Assembly: GCA_964542255.1 (NCBI GenBank)
Contig: CAZITV010000023.1
Span: forward strand, 1-22,137
Length of the DNA: 22,137 bases
Source of the DNA: CAYMSF01 sp964542255
Lineage (GTDB): Bacteria; Verrucomicrobiota; Lentisphaeria; Victivallales; Victivallaceae
Direction: 5' to 3'
Shown here: piece by piece, positions 8,152-14,495 of the stretch
How the letters are laid out: each line of letters starts with the position of its first letter
How positions within the stretch are numbered: position 1 is the stretch's first letter
Notes under the pieces: model-generated
The model's database searches: none
Seen by the model: the letters and a program-made list of their open reading frames with translations, nothing else
Told to the model about the DNA's origin: nothing
Position numbers and translations under genes: made by a program

Positions 8152-8459
8152 CCACCAGCCCGGATGGCATATCGCACCCCGATATGAGTATCAGGTGATG
8201 AAACTATTGCCAAATAAACTCCAAAGAACCTTGTCCCGCTTCTGCGGATTGCATTATTTCGATTTTGGATTCGTACACTTCAAGTTCCTTCGATACCCAG
8301 GTCCCGGCAGACTTTCAGAATACAAACCAAACTCAAAAGCTGTGCAATTCTTACTATCTTTTAGAATGCTGCTCATACCAATGAGCGATCAGTCATAGAC
8401 AATGACGATTAGGAACTTGGCGATGGATTTTGGTTATAAACTGCAGGACGATATGGATA
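8152..8459. other. Spacer without a recognisable gene, two small hairpins
   Basis: No convincing gene is seen here on either strand; open frames are short, broken and unlike known proteins. Two perfect small hairpins stand out: CATATCG (8168-8174) with CGATATG (8180-8186) around a 5-base loop, and GCTCAT (8371-8376) with ATGAGC (8381-8386) around a 4-base loop. The spacer lies between convergent genes, secA from the left and the GH28-like gene from the right, and could hold decayed sequence. Confidence 0.4.
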
Positions 8460-8534
8460 TCGTACAAGGATTTATGGAAAAAAGCGGCGCAAAGACCAAT
8501 CGTTTGTCAATCAATGAAAGCGAATTGGTATTAA
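8460..8534 (+). repeat. Dispersed repeat, copy A
   Basis: This 75-base segment matches 20945-21020 with 11 mismatches and one single-base gap, about 84 percent identity, same strand. Both copies begin TCGTAC and end TTGGTATTAA. The right end here includes the stop codon of the GH28-like gene on the - strand (8531-8533). No terminal inverted repeats or target duplication were seen. Because of the gap the two copies do not keep a common reading frame, which argues against a shared protein. Confidence 0.75.
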
Positions 8535-9733
8535 ATAATTTCCGGGGTGGTATTGAGGTCGGTGGCAGATTCCGCCATGAATGCCTGGAGCCATTCGCCA
8601 GAGGCGTTGGCCATATCAATACTGGAGTTATGGAAGCGGATATTTCTTGTGTTGCGGATGAATAAACCATAAGGGATATTGGCACCGGCGAAGATACAGA
8701 CTGATTCCGGGACGGGATTGACAGCTTTCTTCAAATTACCGTGAATATAGAAACGGACATTTTTAAATTCAAGGCCTGTTATTGGTGATGTTTTGCAGCC
8801 GAGGAGATAATTGCCGCGGTTAGAGTTTACCAGCATATCCGAGAAAAATAGTTTGCTGATACCGACCGGCCATACTGGGCTGTCAATCGCGTTGGTGCGC
8901 GGAGTTTTCGGGTACCACGTTTTGACTTCTTCGAGCGGGTGTGCGCTGTCAACGTTGGCGGTGATGCCCCAGTTGGAGTTATTGATAATGATATTGGAGA
9001 ATAACAGATTATGAATTTTGGTGCCTGGCGATTGCTGCGCATGATGGTGCGCATTGAAGCGGTTGCAGATAAAATCTATACCGCGGTTGGTGTTGGAAAT
9101 AATCAAATTGGAAAAAATCATATTGCTGATTTCGCCGCTGCCGGCATAACCGATGCGGATGCCGGAACACTTTGCTGATAGAACGCAATTAGTGACGGTA
9201 ATATTGGTACAAAAATCGCCCAACTCCGGGAAGCCTGCCCAATTGGTAAAAAAAGCCAGCGCGTCATCCTCCGAATTGATAATGCAGTCACTAATGGTCA
9301 TATTCCGCGAGGAAACGACATGAATCCCGTCACTGTTATGAAATCTCATGTCGGCGGCAATGCGCAGGGCATGTGCCTGGATGTTCGCGCAGCCGTATAG
9401 ATGGACCGCGAAACATGGACTGTTTTTAATGCTAAACCCATCCAGTCGAACATCGGTGCAGTTAAAGAAAAGTAATACACCACATGGACGCCAGCTTTTA
9501 GGCGCGTAGAGCGGTTTACCGTTGATTTCTTGTTCTTCATAAAATGCGGCGCCATTGCCGTCAATGGTGCCCATCCCGGTAATGGCGGCATTATCAATCG
9601 TATCACCGACAATTAAAAAATAGCGTAAATCAATCAATTGCGGGGCGTTGTCATTGTAAGTCATACCTTTTTCGAAAATGGTATAATCTTCGCGATTAGA
9701 ACTGCCGATGATTTTGGCGCCGAATTCCAGGTG
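8531..9733 (-). CDS. GH28-like right-handed beta-helix protein, 5' end missing in the gap
   Basis: About 400 residues are visible, in the polygalacturonase-like (GH28) beta-helix fold, with repeated short strands ending in N-x-x-I-x-N-C type turns. The diagnostic region has NSDGIHV in place of the usual NTDGID, then NSEDDALAFF in place of GDDC, so the paired acidic residues of the active site seem kept. The typical G-H-G and R-I-K motifs are not evident; SGIRIGYAG stands where GHG is expected. Such divergent members are common in polysaccharide degraders, and other linkages than polygalacturonate are possible. The start and any signal peptide are lost in the N run at 9734-9833. It lies on the same strand as ahcY. 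The stop falls within the dispersed repeat copy A. Confidence 0.8.
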   Translation of the reverse strand, partial: HLEFGAKIIGSSNREDYTIFEKGMTYNDNAPQLIDLRYFLIVGDTIDNAAITGMGTIDGNGAAFYEEQEINGKPLYAPKSWRPCGVLLFFNCTDVRLDGFSIKNSPCFAVHLYGCANIQAHALRIAADMRFHNSDGIHVVSSRNMTISDCIINSEDDALAFFTNWAGFPELGDFCTNITVTNCVLSAKCSGIRIGYAGSGEISNMIFSNLIISNTNRGIDFICNRFNAHHHAQQSPGTKIHNLLFSNIIINNSNWGITANVDSAHPLEEVKTWYPKTPRTNAIDSPVWPVGISKLFFSDMLVNSNRGNYLLGCKTSPITGLEFKNVRFYIHGNLKKAVNPVPESVCIFAGANIPYGLFIRNTRNIRFHNSSIDMANASGEWLQAFMAESATDLNTTPEII

Positions 9734-9833
9734 NNNNNNNNNNNNNNNNNNNNNNNNNNNNNNNNNNNNNNNNNNNNNNNNNNNNNNNNNNNNNNNNNNN
9801 NNNNNNNNNNNNNNNNNNNNNNNNNNNNNNNNN
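9734..9833. other. Assembly gap (100 N)
   Basis: Exactly 100 undetermined bases, the usual size given to a scaffold gap of unknown length. The left flank is a GH28-like coding region that lacks its N-terminus; the right flank is ahcY lacking its C-terminus. Both frames happen to be in register across the Ns, which gives a false 902-residue fusion if read through. The true distance and anything between the two genes are unknown. Confidence 0.98.
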
Positions 9834-11164
9834 GTAAGTTTTGCGCCGAGTTTGTTGAGGTGCAGCATCGCGACTTCTTCATCCAGTTTTTTAGAAAGGC
9901 GGTACACGCCGATTTTGCGTTTAGGATTTTTGGCGATGTCAATTTGCGCCAGTGTTTGATTGGTAAAACTGCAGGACATCACAAAGCTCGGATGACCAGT
10001 AGCGCAACCCAAATTCACCAGGCGGCCTTCAGCCAGCAGATAAATTGAATGTCCATCTTTGAAGGTGTAACGGGTTACCGGACAGGAATTGCCTTTGATA
10101 ACCTCTTTTTTCACACCGGGCCAATTTTCCAGCTCGTTTACTTGAATTTCGTTATCGAAATGGCCAATATTACAGACAATTGCCTGATCTTTCATTTGGC
10201 TGATATGTTTCGCGGTGATAATATCGCAATTACCGGTAGTGGTTACAAAAATATCCGCAACCGGCAGGGCATCTTCGATAGTGCAAACCTTGAATCCGGT
10301 CATACATGCCTGCAGCGCGCAAATCGGGTCAACCTCGCTTACCAAAACCTGTGCGCGCTCATTGCGCATCGCTTCCGCCGAGCCCTTGCCAACATCGCCA
10401 TAGCCGCAAATCATGGCAGTTTTGCCTGAAATAAGCACGTCTAAAGCGCGTTTAATGGCATCGGTGAGAGAGTGACGGCAACCGTAGATGTTGTCGAATT
10501 TGCTTTTAGTAACAGAGTCATTAACATTGATTGCCTGAAAGAGCAATTCATTTTTTTCCTGCATTTGGACAAGGCGGTGAACTCCGGTGGTGGTTTCTTC
10601 GGAAACGCCGCGCATTTGTTTGGCGACCTGGTGCCAATGTTTTTTATCTTTTTTGAGTATTTTTTTGATGAGTGCGTTAATAATTTGCAGCTCTTTGTTG
10701 TCAGTTGGGACATTGAGGATGGCTGCGTCATTTTCGGCCTGAACACCACGATGAATCAGCAGCGTGGCATCGCCGCCGTCATCAACAATTTGATCCGGGC
10801 CTTTGCCGTCCGGCCAGGTAATAGCGCGATAAGTGCATTCCCAATATTCCTCCAGTGTTTCACCCTTCCAGGCGAAAACCGGAATTCCGGCAGCCGCGAT
10901 AGCGGCGGCGGCATGATCTTGAGTAGAGAAAATATTGCATGAACACCACCGTACATCAGCGCCGAGTTTAACTAGGGTTTCAATCAGCACCGCGGTTTGA
11001 ATGGTCATGTGCAAACTGCCCATGATGCGCAAGCCTTTGAGCGGTTTTGCTTTGCCGTATTTTTCACGGGTTGACATCAGACCGGGCATCTCTTTTTCCG
11101 CGATTTCAATTTCTTTTCTGCCGAATGCCGCCAATGACATATCCGCGACTTTGTAATCCTTCAT
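9834..11164 (-). CDS. ahcY: S-adenosylhomocysteine hydrolase, 3' end missing in the gap
   Basis: Splits S-adenosylhomocysteine into homocysteine and adenosine, relieving product inhibition of methyltransferases; a cytoplasmic NAD-dependent enzyme. About 443 residues are visible. The NAD site GYGDVGKG starts at about residue 254. Family landmarks include LHMTIQTAVLIETL, STQDHAAAAIA, DDGGDATLLIH, the EETTTGVHRL segment and the C-terminal LVNLGCATGHPSFVMS. The last 25 or so residues, which usually end in a Lys and two Tyr that reach the neighbour's NAD, are hidden by the N run. The ATG at 11164 matches the family start and has AGGAAA close upstream; the in-frame ATG at 11239 would add 25 unusual residues. 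An imperfect 21-bp dyad lies about 100 bases upstream. Confidence 0.95.
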
Positions 11165-11260
11165 AATCAATTTCCTATTCAGGTTAAAATTCAAGCGCTG
11201 CTGCCAATAGTCACATTTTGATACTAGCGCCCTTGACATTCAAAGCAGTGCGGTTGCAAT

Positions 11261-11281
11261 AATTGTACACTGTGCACAATT
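11261..11281 (-). promoter_or_regulatory. Operator-like 21-bp dyad upstream of ahcY
   Basis: The arms AATTGTACAC (11261-11270) and GTGCACAATT (11272-11281) flank one central base and pair with a single mismatch. On the - strand the dyad contains TACAAT, a -10-like hexamer, so a bound repressor could block a promoter there; no matching -35 is evident. The ten-base word AATTTACCAT occurs at 11278-11287 and again at 11326-11335. Both fit a regulator site, which is inference. Confidence 0.4.
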
Positions 11282-11397
11282 TACCATGCCGAAACTGTCA
11301 GCATATTTACAACAGCACAAGCTATAATTTACCATTCCTATAATATTTCTACAAATCACAATAATGATTTTCCGCTATTATTGTCGCGGTAAAATGC

Positions 11398-11431
11398 AAA
11401 AACGCCCCCGCATCATTGACACGGAGGCGTT
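11398..11431 (-). terminator. Rho-independent terminator after the Lys-rich peptide gene
   Basis: Read on the - strand, AACGCCTCCG (11422-11431) pairs with CGGGGGCGTT (11401-11410), ten pairs including one G-U, around an 11-base loop, and runs into five Ts (11398-11402 complement). It begins 16 bases past the stop codon of the small Lys-rich gene and separates it from ahcY downstream. Confidence 0.75.
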
Positions 11432-11446
11432 ACGGCACATCTTAAA

Positions 11447-11545
11447 TTATTTGCCTTTTTTGGCTTTCTTAATTTCTTTTTTTTCTTTGGCGGTTTTTTG
11501 TGCTGGCTTTTTGGCTTCCTTTTTGACGGTCTTTTCTTTTGTCAT
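11447..11545 (-). CDS. Small Lys-rich basic peptide (32 residues)
   Basis: A very short gene encoding 32 residues, roughly half of them Lys, with Ala, Glu, Thr and Pro: it begins MTKEKTVKKEAKK and ends IKKAKKGK. Support for it being real: a consensus AAGGAG at about eight bases before the ATG, a good terminator just after the stop, and a codon pattern of AAA/AAG and GCC rather than simple homopolymer. The composition recalls the tails of bacterial histone H1-like proteins and the Lys-rich extensions of nucleic-acid binding proteins, so binding to DNA, RNA or the ribosome is plausible; that is inference. No Cys, no hydrophobic segment, no signal peptide. It sits between ahcY and the divergent argB cluster and seems to be its own transcription unit. 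Confidence 0.6.
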   Translation of the reverse strand: MTKEKTVKKEAKKPAQKTAKEKKEIKKAKKGK

Positions 11546-11841
11546 TTTCTGACTCCTTGTGTTTAGGAACTGTCACAAAAAAATCTTTGTTTTTGTACTG
11601 TTCTCTTGAATGCTATTTGCGCTGCTTGTTTGTTAAATACCTGCCGGTATGCGCCTCACAAGCAACTCGAATATCAAATCAAAGTATTCGGTAAAAATTC
11701 AATAGGTTATTTTGTTCCACTTCCTTAGTTATTTACACGCGCCGCCGACTATCGGCGACACTATACTTTAAGCTTATAGAGCATAGACTACAGGGCTGAC
11801 TGATAACTGCTTAACAAGATAATATTGCACAAAAAAACAAA
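11546..11841. other. AT-rich divergent spacer between the Lys-rich peptide gene and argB
   Basis: No protein gene seen. It contains two small hairpins: ATACC (11637-11641) with GGTAT (11646-11650), and CGCCGA (11743-11748) with TCGGCG (11752-11757) around a 3-base loop. The promoter of the Lys-rich peptide gene should lie in the left half on the - strand, but I found no convincing pair of hexamers. The right half leads into the argB control region. Confidence 0.4.
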
Positions 11842-11855
11842 TGCAAATTATTGCA
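11842..11855. promoter_or_regulatory. Possible ARG-box-like operator before argB
   Basis: A 14-bp dyad TGCAAATTATTGCA, arms TGCAA and TTGCA, lies 32 bases upstream of the argB -35. Its shape resembles the ArgR operator half-site pattern TGAATAATTATTCA, but with GC in place of the usual outer AA/TT steps. A further half-site-like ATTGCA is at 11824-11829. The link to arginine control is inferred from position and shape only. Confidence 0.3.
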
Positions 11856-11887
11856 ATTAAAAAAAACCATCTTTTTCAAGTTATAAC

Positions 11888-11916
11888 TTGCCGTAATGCG
11901 GCTTCTCCCGTATATT
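11888..11916 (+). promoter_or_regulatory. Sigma70-type promoter of the argB-uvrB cluster
   Basis: TTGCCG (11888-11893), a 17-base spacer and TATATT (11911-11916) make a good sigma70-like promoter. Transcription should begin near 11923, giving a leader of about 70 bases with a small hairpin (TGTTG at 11942-11946 with CAACA at 11950-11954) before the ribosome site. It is the only clear promoter before five tightly spaced genes. Confidence 0.6.
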
Positions 11917-11993
11917 ACACTATAGTCAAAGATTCAGCGCTTGTTGAAACAACAGCAAATTTAATTTAACAGATTAAGGAGCAGGTATATTTT

Positions 11994-12872
11994 ATGGAAG
12001 ATTTACAGTATAAAGCAAAAATATTTGTTGAGGCTCTGCCGTACATCCAAAAATTCCGCAATGAAATTGTGGTAGTAAAGTTCGGCGGCAGCGCCATGGA
12101 AAACCCGGAACTGGTAAAAAGCACCATGCGCGATGTCGTTATGCTGGAGTGCATCGGAATGCGCCCGGTAGTAGTGCACGGCGGCGGCAAAGCAATTACC
12201 GCGGAATTAACCAGATTGAATATTCCCACCAAGTTTATCAACGGACTGCGGGTAACCTGCGCCGAAACTGTCAAAGCGGTAGACGATGTGCTGCACCGGA
12301 TCATTAACCGTAATTTGATTGAAGTAGCCGAAAATGTTGGCGGTAAAGCCGTTCCCATTTCCGGCAAGGATGTGCTGCGCTCCGAAAAAATGCTATCCAA
12401 GGACCCGCACAGCGGTGAATGCATTGACATCGGCTTTGTCGGCGACATCATTGGTGTAGATGTTGAAAAGATACTCCAGGCGGTTAACAATGGACTGATA
12501 CCGGTAATCCCGCCGTTGGGCACTGGTATTGATGGTCAAATTTATAATATTAACGCGGACATCGCCGCCTGCAAAATCGCCGAAGCGCTGAAAGCCAAAA
12601 AACTGGTTTTTCTTAGCGATGTGCCGGGTATTTTGCGCGACCCAAAAGACGAAACCACTGTCATCCCGACCATTTGCACTAATGAAATACCGAAGTTAAT
12701 CGCGGACAAAGTTATTTCCGGCGGAATGCTGCCGAAAATTATGAGCAGTGTCCATGCTTTAGAAGCGGGCACCAGTAAAGTGCATATGATTGACGGCAGA
12801 GTTGAACATTCACTACTGCTGGAAATTTTTACTGACAGCGGTGTTGGCACTCAAATCATCAAACCGGAATAA
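11994..12872 (+). CDS. argB: Acetylglutamate kinase
   Basis: Phosphorylates N-acetylglutamate with ATP, the second step of arginine synthesis, in the cytoplasm. The 292-residue protein has the amino-acid kinase features: Lys29 in VVKFGGSAM, the HGGGK turn at 62-66, the NINAD segment and the SGGMLPK signature. An extra N-terminal helix of about 20 residues precedes the kinase core. In this family that helix marks the hexameric, arginine-inhibited form, so feedback inhibition by arginine is likely; this is inference from the family. AAGGAG at 11976-11981 precedes the ATG. It is first in a cluster with aroK seven bases downstream. Other arginine genes are not in the window. Confidence 0.96.
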   Translation: MEDLQYKAKIFVEALPYIQKFRNEIVVVKFGGSAMENPELVKSTMRDVVMLECIGMRPVVVHGGGKAITAELTRLNIPTKFINGLRVTCAETVKAVDDVLHRIINRNLIEVAENVGGKAVPISGKDVLRSEKMLSKDPHSGECIDIGFVGDIIGVDVEKILQAVNNGLIPVIPPLGTGIDGQIYNINADIAACKIAEALKAKKLVFLSDVPGILRDPKDETTVIPTICTNEIPKLIADKVISGGMLPKIMSSVHALEAGTSKVHMIDGRVEHSLLLEIFTDSGVGTQIIKPE

Positions 12873-12879
12873 ACCTGTT

Positions 12880-13425
12880 ATGAATGTAGTTTTCGCCGGG
12901 ATGAAACATTGTGGTAAAAGTACCCATGCAAAAGCATTGGCGGCACACTGGAAATGCCCGTTTCTAGATACCGATGAACTGCTGATAAAGCATTACCGGA
13001 GCAAATCCGGCAATCTGCTTAGCGTCAGAGAAATTTTTAAAATCGAAGGCGAACAGAAGTTCCGTGAATTAGAATATGAATTGGTGGTGAAACTGCTGTC
13101 GCAGCAGTCACCGGAACAACGGGAAGTGATTGCGCTTGGCGGCGGTCTGCCGGCAAATCCGGCGGTCGCGCCGCTAATCAAACAACTGGGATTTAATGTC
13201 TATTTACAAGTTGCGCCGAAAATTATCTTCAAGCGGATTGCAGCAAAAGGGTTGCCGCCGTTTTTAGATCCGGCAAATCCGTATGAAAGCATGCTGAAAC
13301 TCTATCGCGAACGCGAGGTCGCTTTTTTACGCGATGCCGATATGGTTATCAGCATTGATCAACCTAGCCCACCTTGGGAAGAGTCAAAAATTATCATTGC
13401 AAAAATCGAGGAGGTCTTAAAATGA
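12880..13425 (+). CDS. aroK: Shikimate kinase
   Basis: Transfers the ATP gamma-phosphate to shikimate, the fifth step of the shikimate pathway. The 181 residues hold a P-loop GMKHCGKST (7-15), the Asp30-x-Asp32 pair, the signature IFKIEGEQKFRELE carrying the substrate-binding Arg, and the Gly87-Gly88-Gly89 shikimate loop. The lid region near residue 120 reads AKGLPPFL and lacks the usual RPLL, a modest divergence. The open frame reaches upstream into argB, but the ATG at 12880, seven bases after the argB stop, fits the family N-terminus. The ribosome site is weak, so it probably depends on coupling with argB. Its stop shares the ATGA that begins aroC. Confidence 0.93.
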   Translation: MNVVFAGMKHCGKSTHAKALAAHWKCPFLDTDELLIKHYRSKSGNLLSVREIFKIEGEQKFRELEYELVVKLLSQQSPEQREVIALGGGLPANPAVAPLIKQLGFNVYLQVAPKIIFKRIAAKGLPPFLDPANPYESMLKLYREREVAFLRDADMVISIDQPSPPWEESKIIIAKIEEVLK

Positions 13426-14477
13426 GCGGCAGCGTTTATGGAAAAATTTTTACAGTAACAACATTTGGCGAATCACATGGCGGCGCGGTAGGGGTTATTG
13501 TGGACGGAGTTACGCCCAATATTCCGCTCTGCCAATGCGATATTCAACGTGAGCTTAACCGCCGCCGTCCCGGACAGTCCGCAGTTACCACTGCCCGGGC
13601 GGAAGATGATGAGGTTCAAATTATGTCTGGTGTCTTTGACGGCTGCACTACAGGAACGCCAATTATGCTGCTGGTGATGAATAACGATATGCGCTCTCAC
13701 GATTACAACAATATCAAAGATTTGTTTCGTCCCGGCCACGCCGACTTCACTTACCTGCAAAAATACGGCATCCGCGATTACCGCGGTTCCGGACGCTCTT
13801 CGGGACGGGAAACCGTTGGACGTGTCGCCGCGGGCGCCGTTGCAAAAAAACTACTTGCCGCCAAAGGCATCACTGTCCAGGCCTACACACTCTCCGTCGG
13901 CAGCATCACCGCGAAAAATTTTGATGCTGATTTTATCGAAACCAATCCGGTGCGCACCTGCGACCCGGAGGCAGCAGAAAAAATGGAAGCGGCAATTCTT
14001 GCCGCGCGCGAGCAAGGCGACAGCATTGGCGGAATCATTGAATGCCGGGTCTGGGGAATGCCCGCAGGCATTGGCGAGCCGGTTTTTGATAAACTCGATG
14101 CCGAGTTGGCAAAAGCGGTTGTCTCTATTGGCGGTATCAAAGGTATCGAATTCGGCGCCGGTTTCCGTGCCGCGGTGATGTCCGGGCGGGAACATAACGA
14201 TGCAATGAACCGTGATGGTTTTATGAGCAACAACGCGGGCGGCATTATTGGCGGCATTTCATCCGGAGCAGAAATAATTTTCCGTGCCGCGGTAAAACCG
14301 ACGTCTTCGATTTCACAGCCTCAAGACACTATTGATGTTGACGGCAATCAGGTAAAATGCGAGACCCATGGGCGTCATGATCCGTGTCTGTGTCCGCGCG
14401 TTGTTCCGGTAATTGAAGCGATGACTGCGATTGCACTGATTGATATGATTAAACAGCATGCAGGACTAACCCACTAA
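13422..14477 (+). CDS. aroC: Chorismate synthase
   Basis: Converts 5-enolpyruvylshikimate 3-phosphate to chorismate, the branch point for aromatic amino acids, folate and quinones; needs reduced FMN. The 351-residue protein shows the family motifs FGESHG at 15-20, the NRRRPGQS block, FRPGHADFTY and YRGSGRSSGRETVGRVAAGA, and ends in the usual ALIDMIKQH helix. GAGGAGGT at 13408-13415 gives an ideal ribosome site for the ATG at 13422, which overlaps the aroK stop by four bases. Side by side with aroK this supports a small late-shikimate unit. It lacks an attached flavin reductase domain, so it is the monofunctional bacterial type. Confidence 0.97.
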   Translation: MSGSVYGKIFTVTTFGESHGGAVGVIVDGVTPNIPLCQCDIQRELNRRRPGQSAVTTARAEDDEVQIMSGVFDGCTTGTPIMLLVMNNDMRSHDYNNIKDLFRPGHADFTYLQKYGIRDYRGSGRSSGRETVGRVAAGAVAKKLLAAKGITVQAYTLSVGSITAKNFDADFIETNPVRTCDPEAAEKMEAAILAAREQGDSIGGIIECRVWGMPAGIGEPVFDKLDAELAKAVVSIGGIKGIEFGAGFRAAVMSGREHNDAMNRDGFMSNNAGGIIGGISSGAEIIFRAAVKPTSSISQPQDTIDVDGNQVKCETHGRHDPCLCPRVVPVIEAMTAIALIDMIKQHAGLTH

Positions 14478-14495
14478 GTTGCGGAGATGGCAATT

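Noticed and set aside
8117..8398. A 93-residue open frame after secA
   Set aside because: It starts inside the secA terminator and shows no recognisable protein features.
8402..8665. An 87-residue open frame on the + strand
   Set aside because: Its first part is spacer and dispersed repeat and the rest is antisense to the GH28-like gene; no ribosome site and no known similarity.
8531..11239. A 902-residue protein joining S-adenosylhomocysteine hydrolase to a GH28-like domain
   Set aside because: The two parts are joined only by 100 Ns, and each lacks the end that faces the gap; they are two genes.
11165..11260. A SAM or SAH riboswitch in the ahcY leader
   Set aside because: I looked for the conserved GC-rich core of the SAH element and did not find it; no suitable set of stems was seen.
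11364..11552. A 62-residue hydrophobic open frame on the + strand
   Set aside because: It is the reverse complement of the Lys-rich peptide gene and its terminator; Lys codons read backwards give Phe and Leu.
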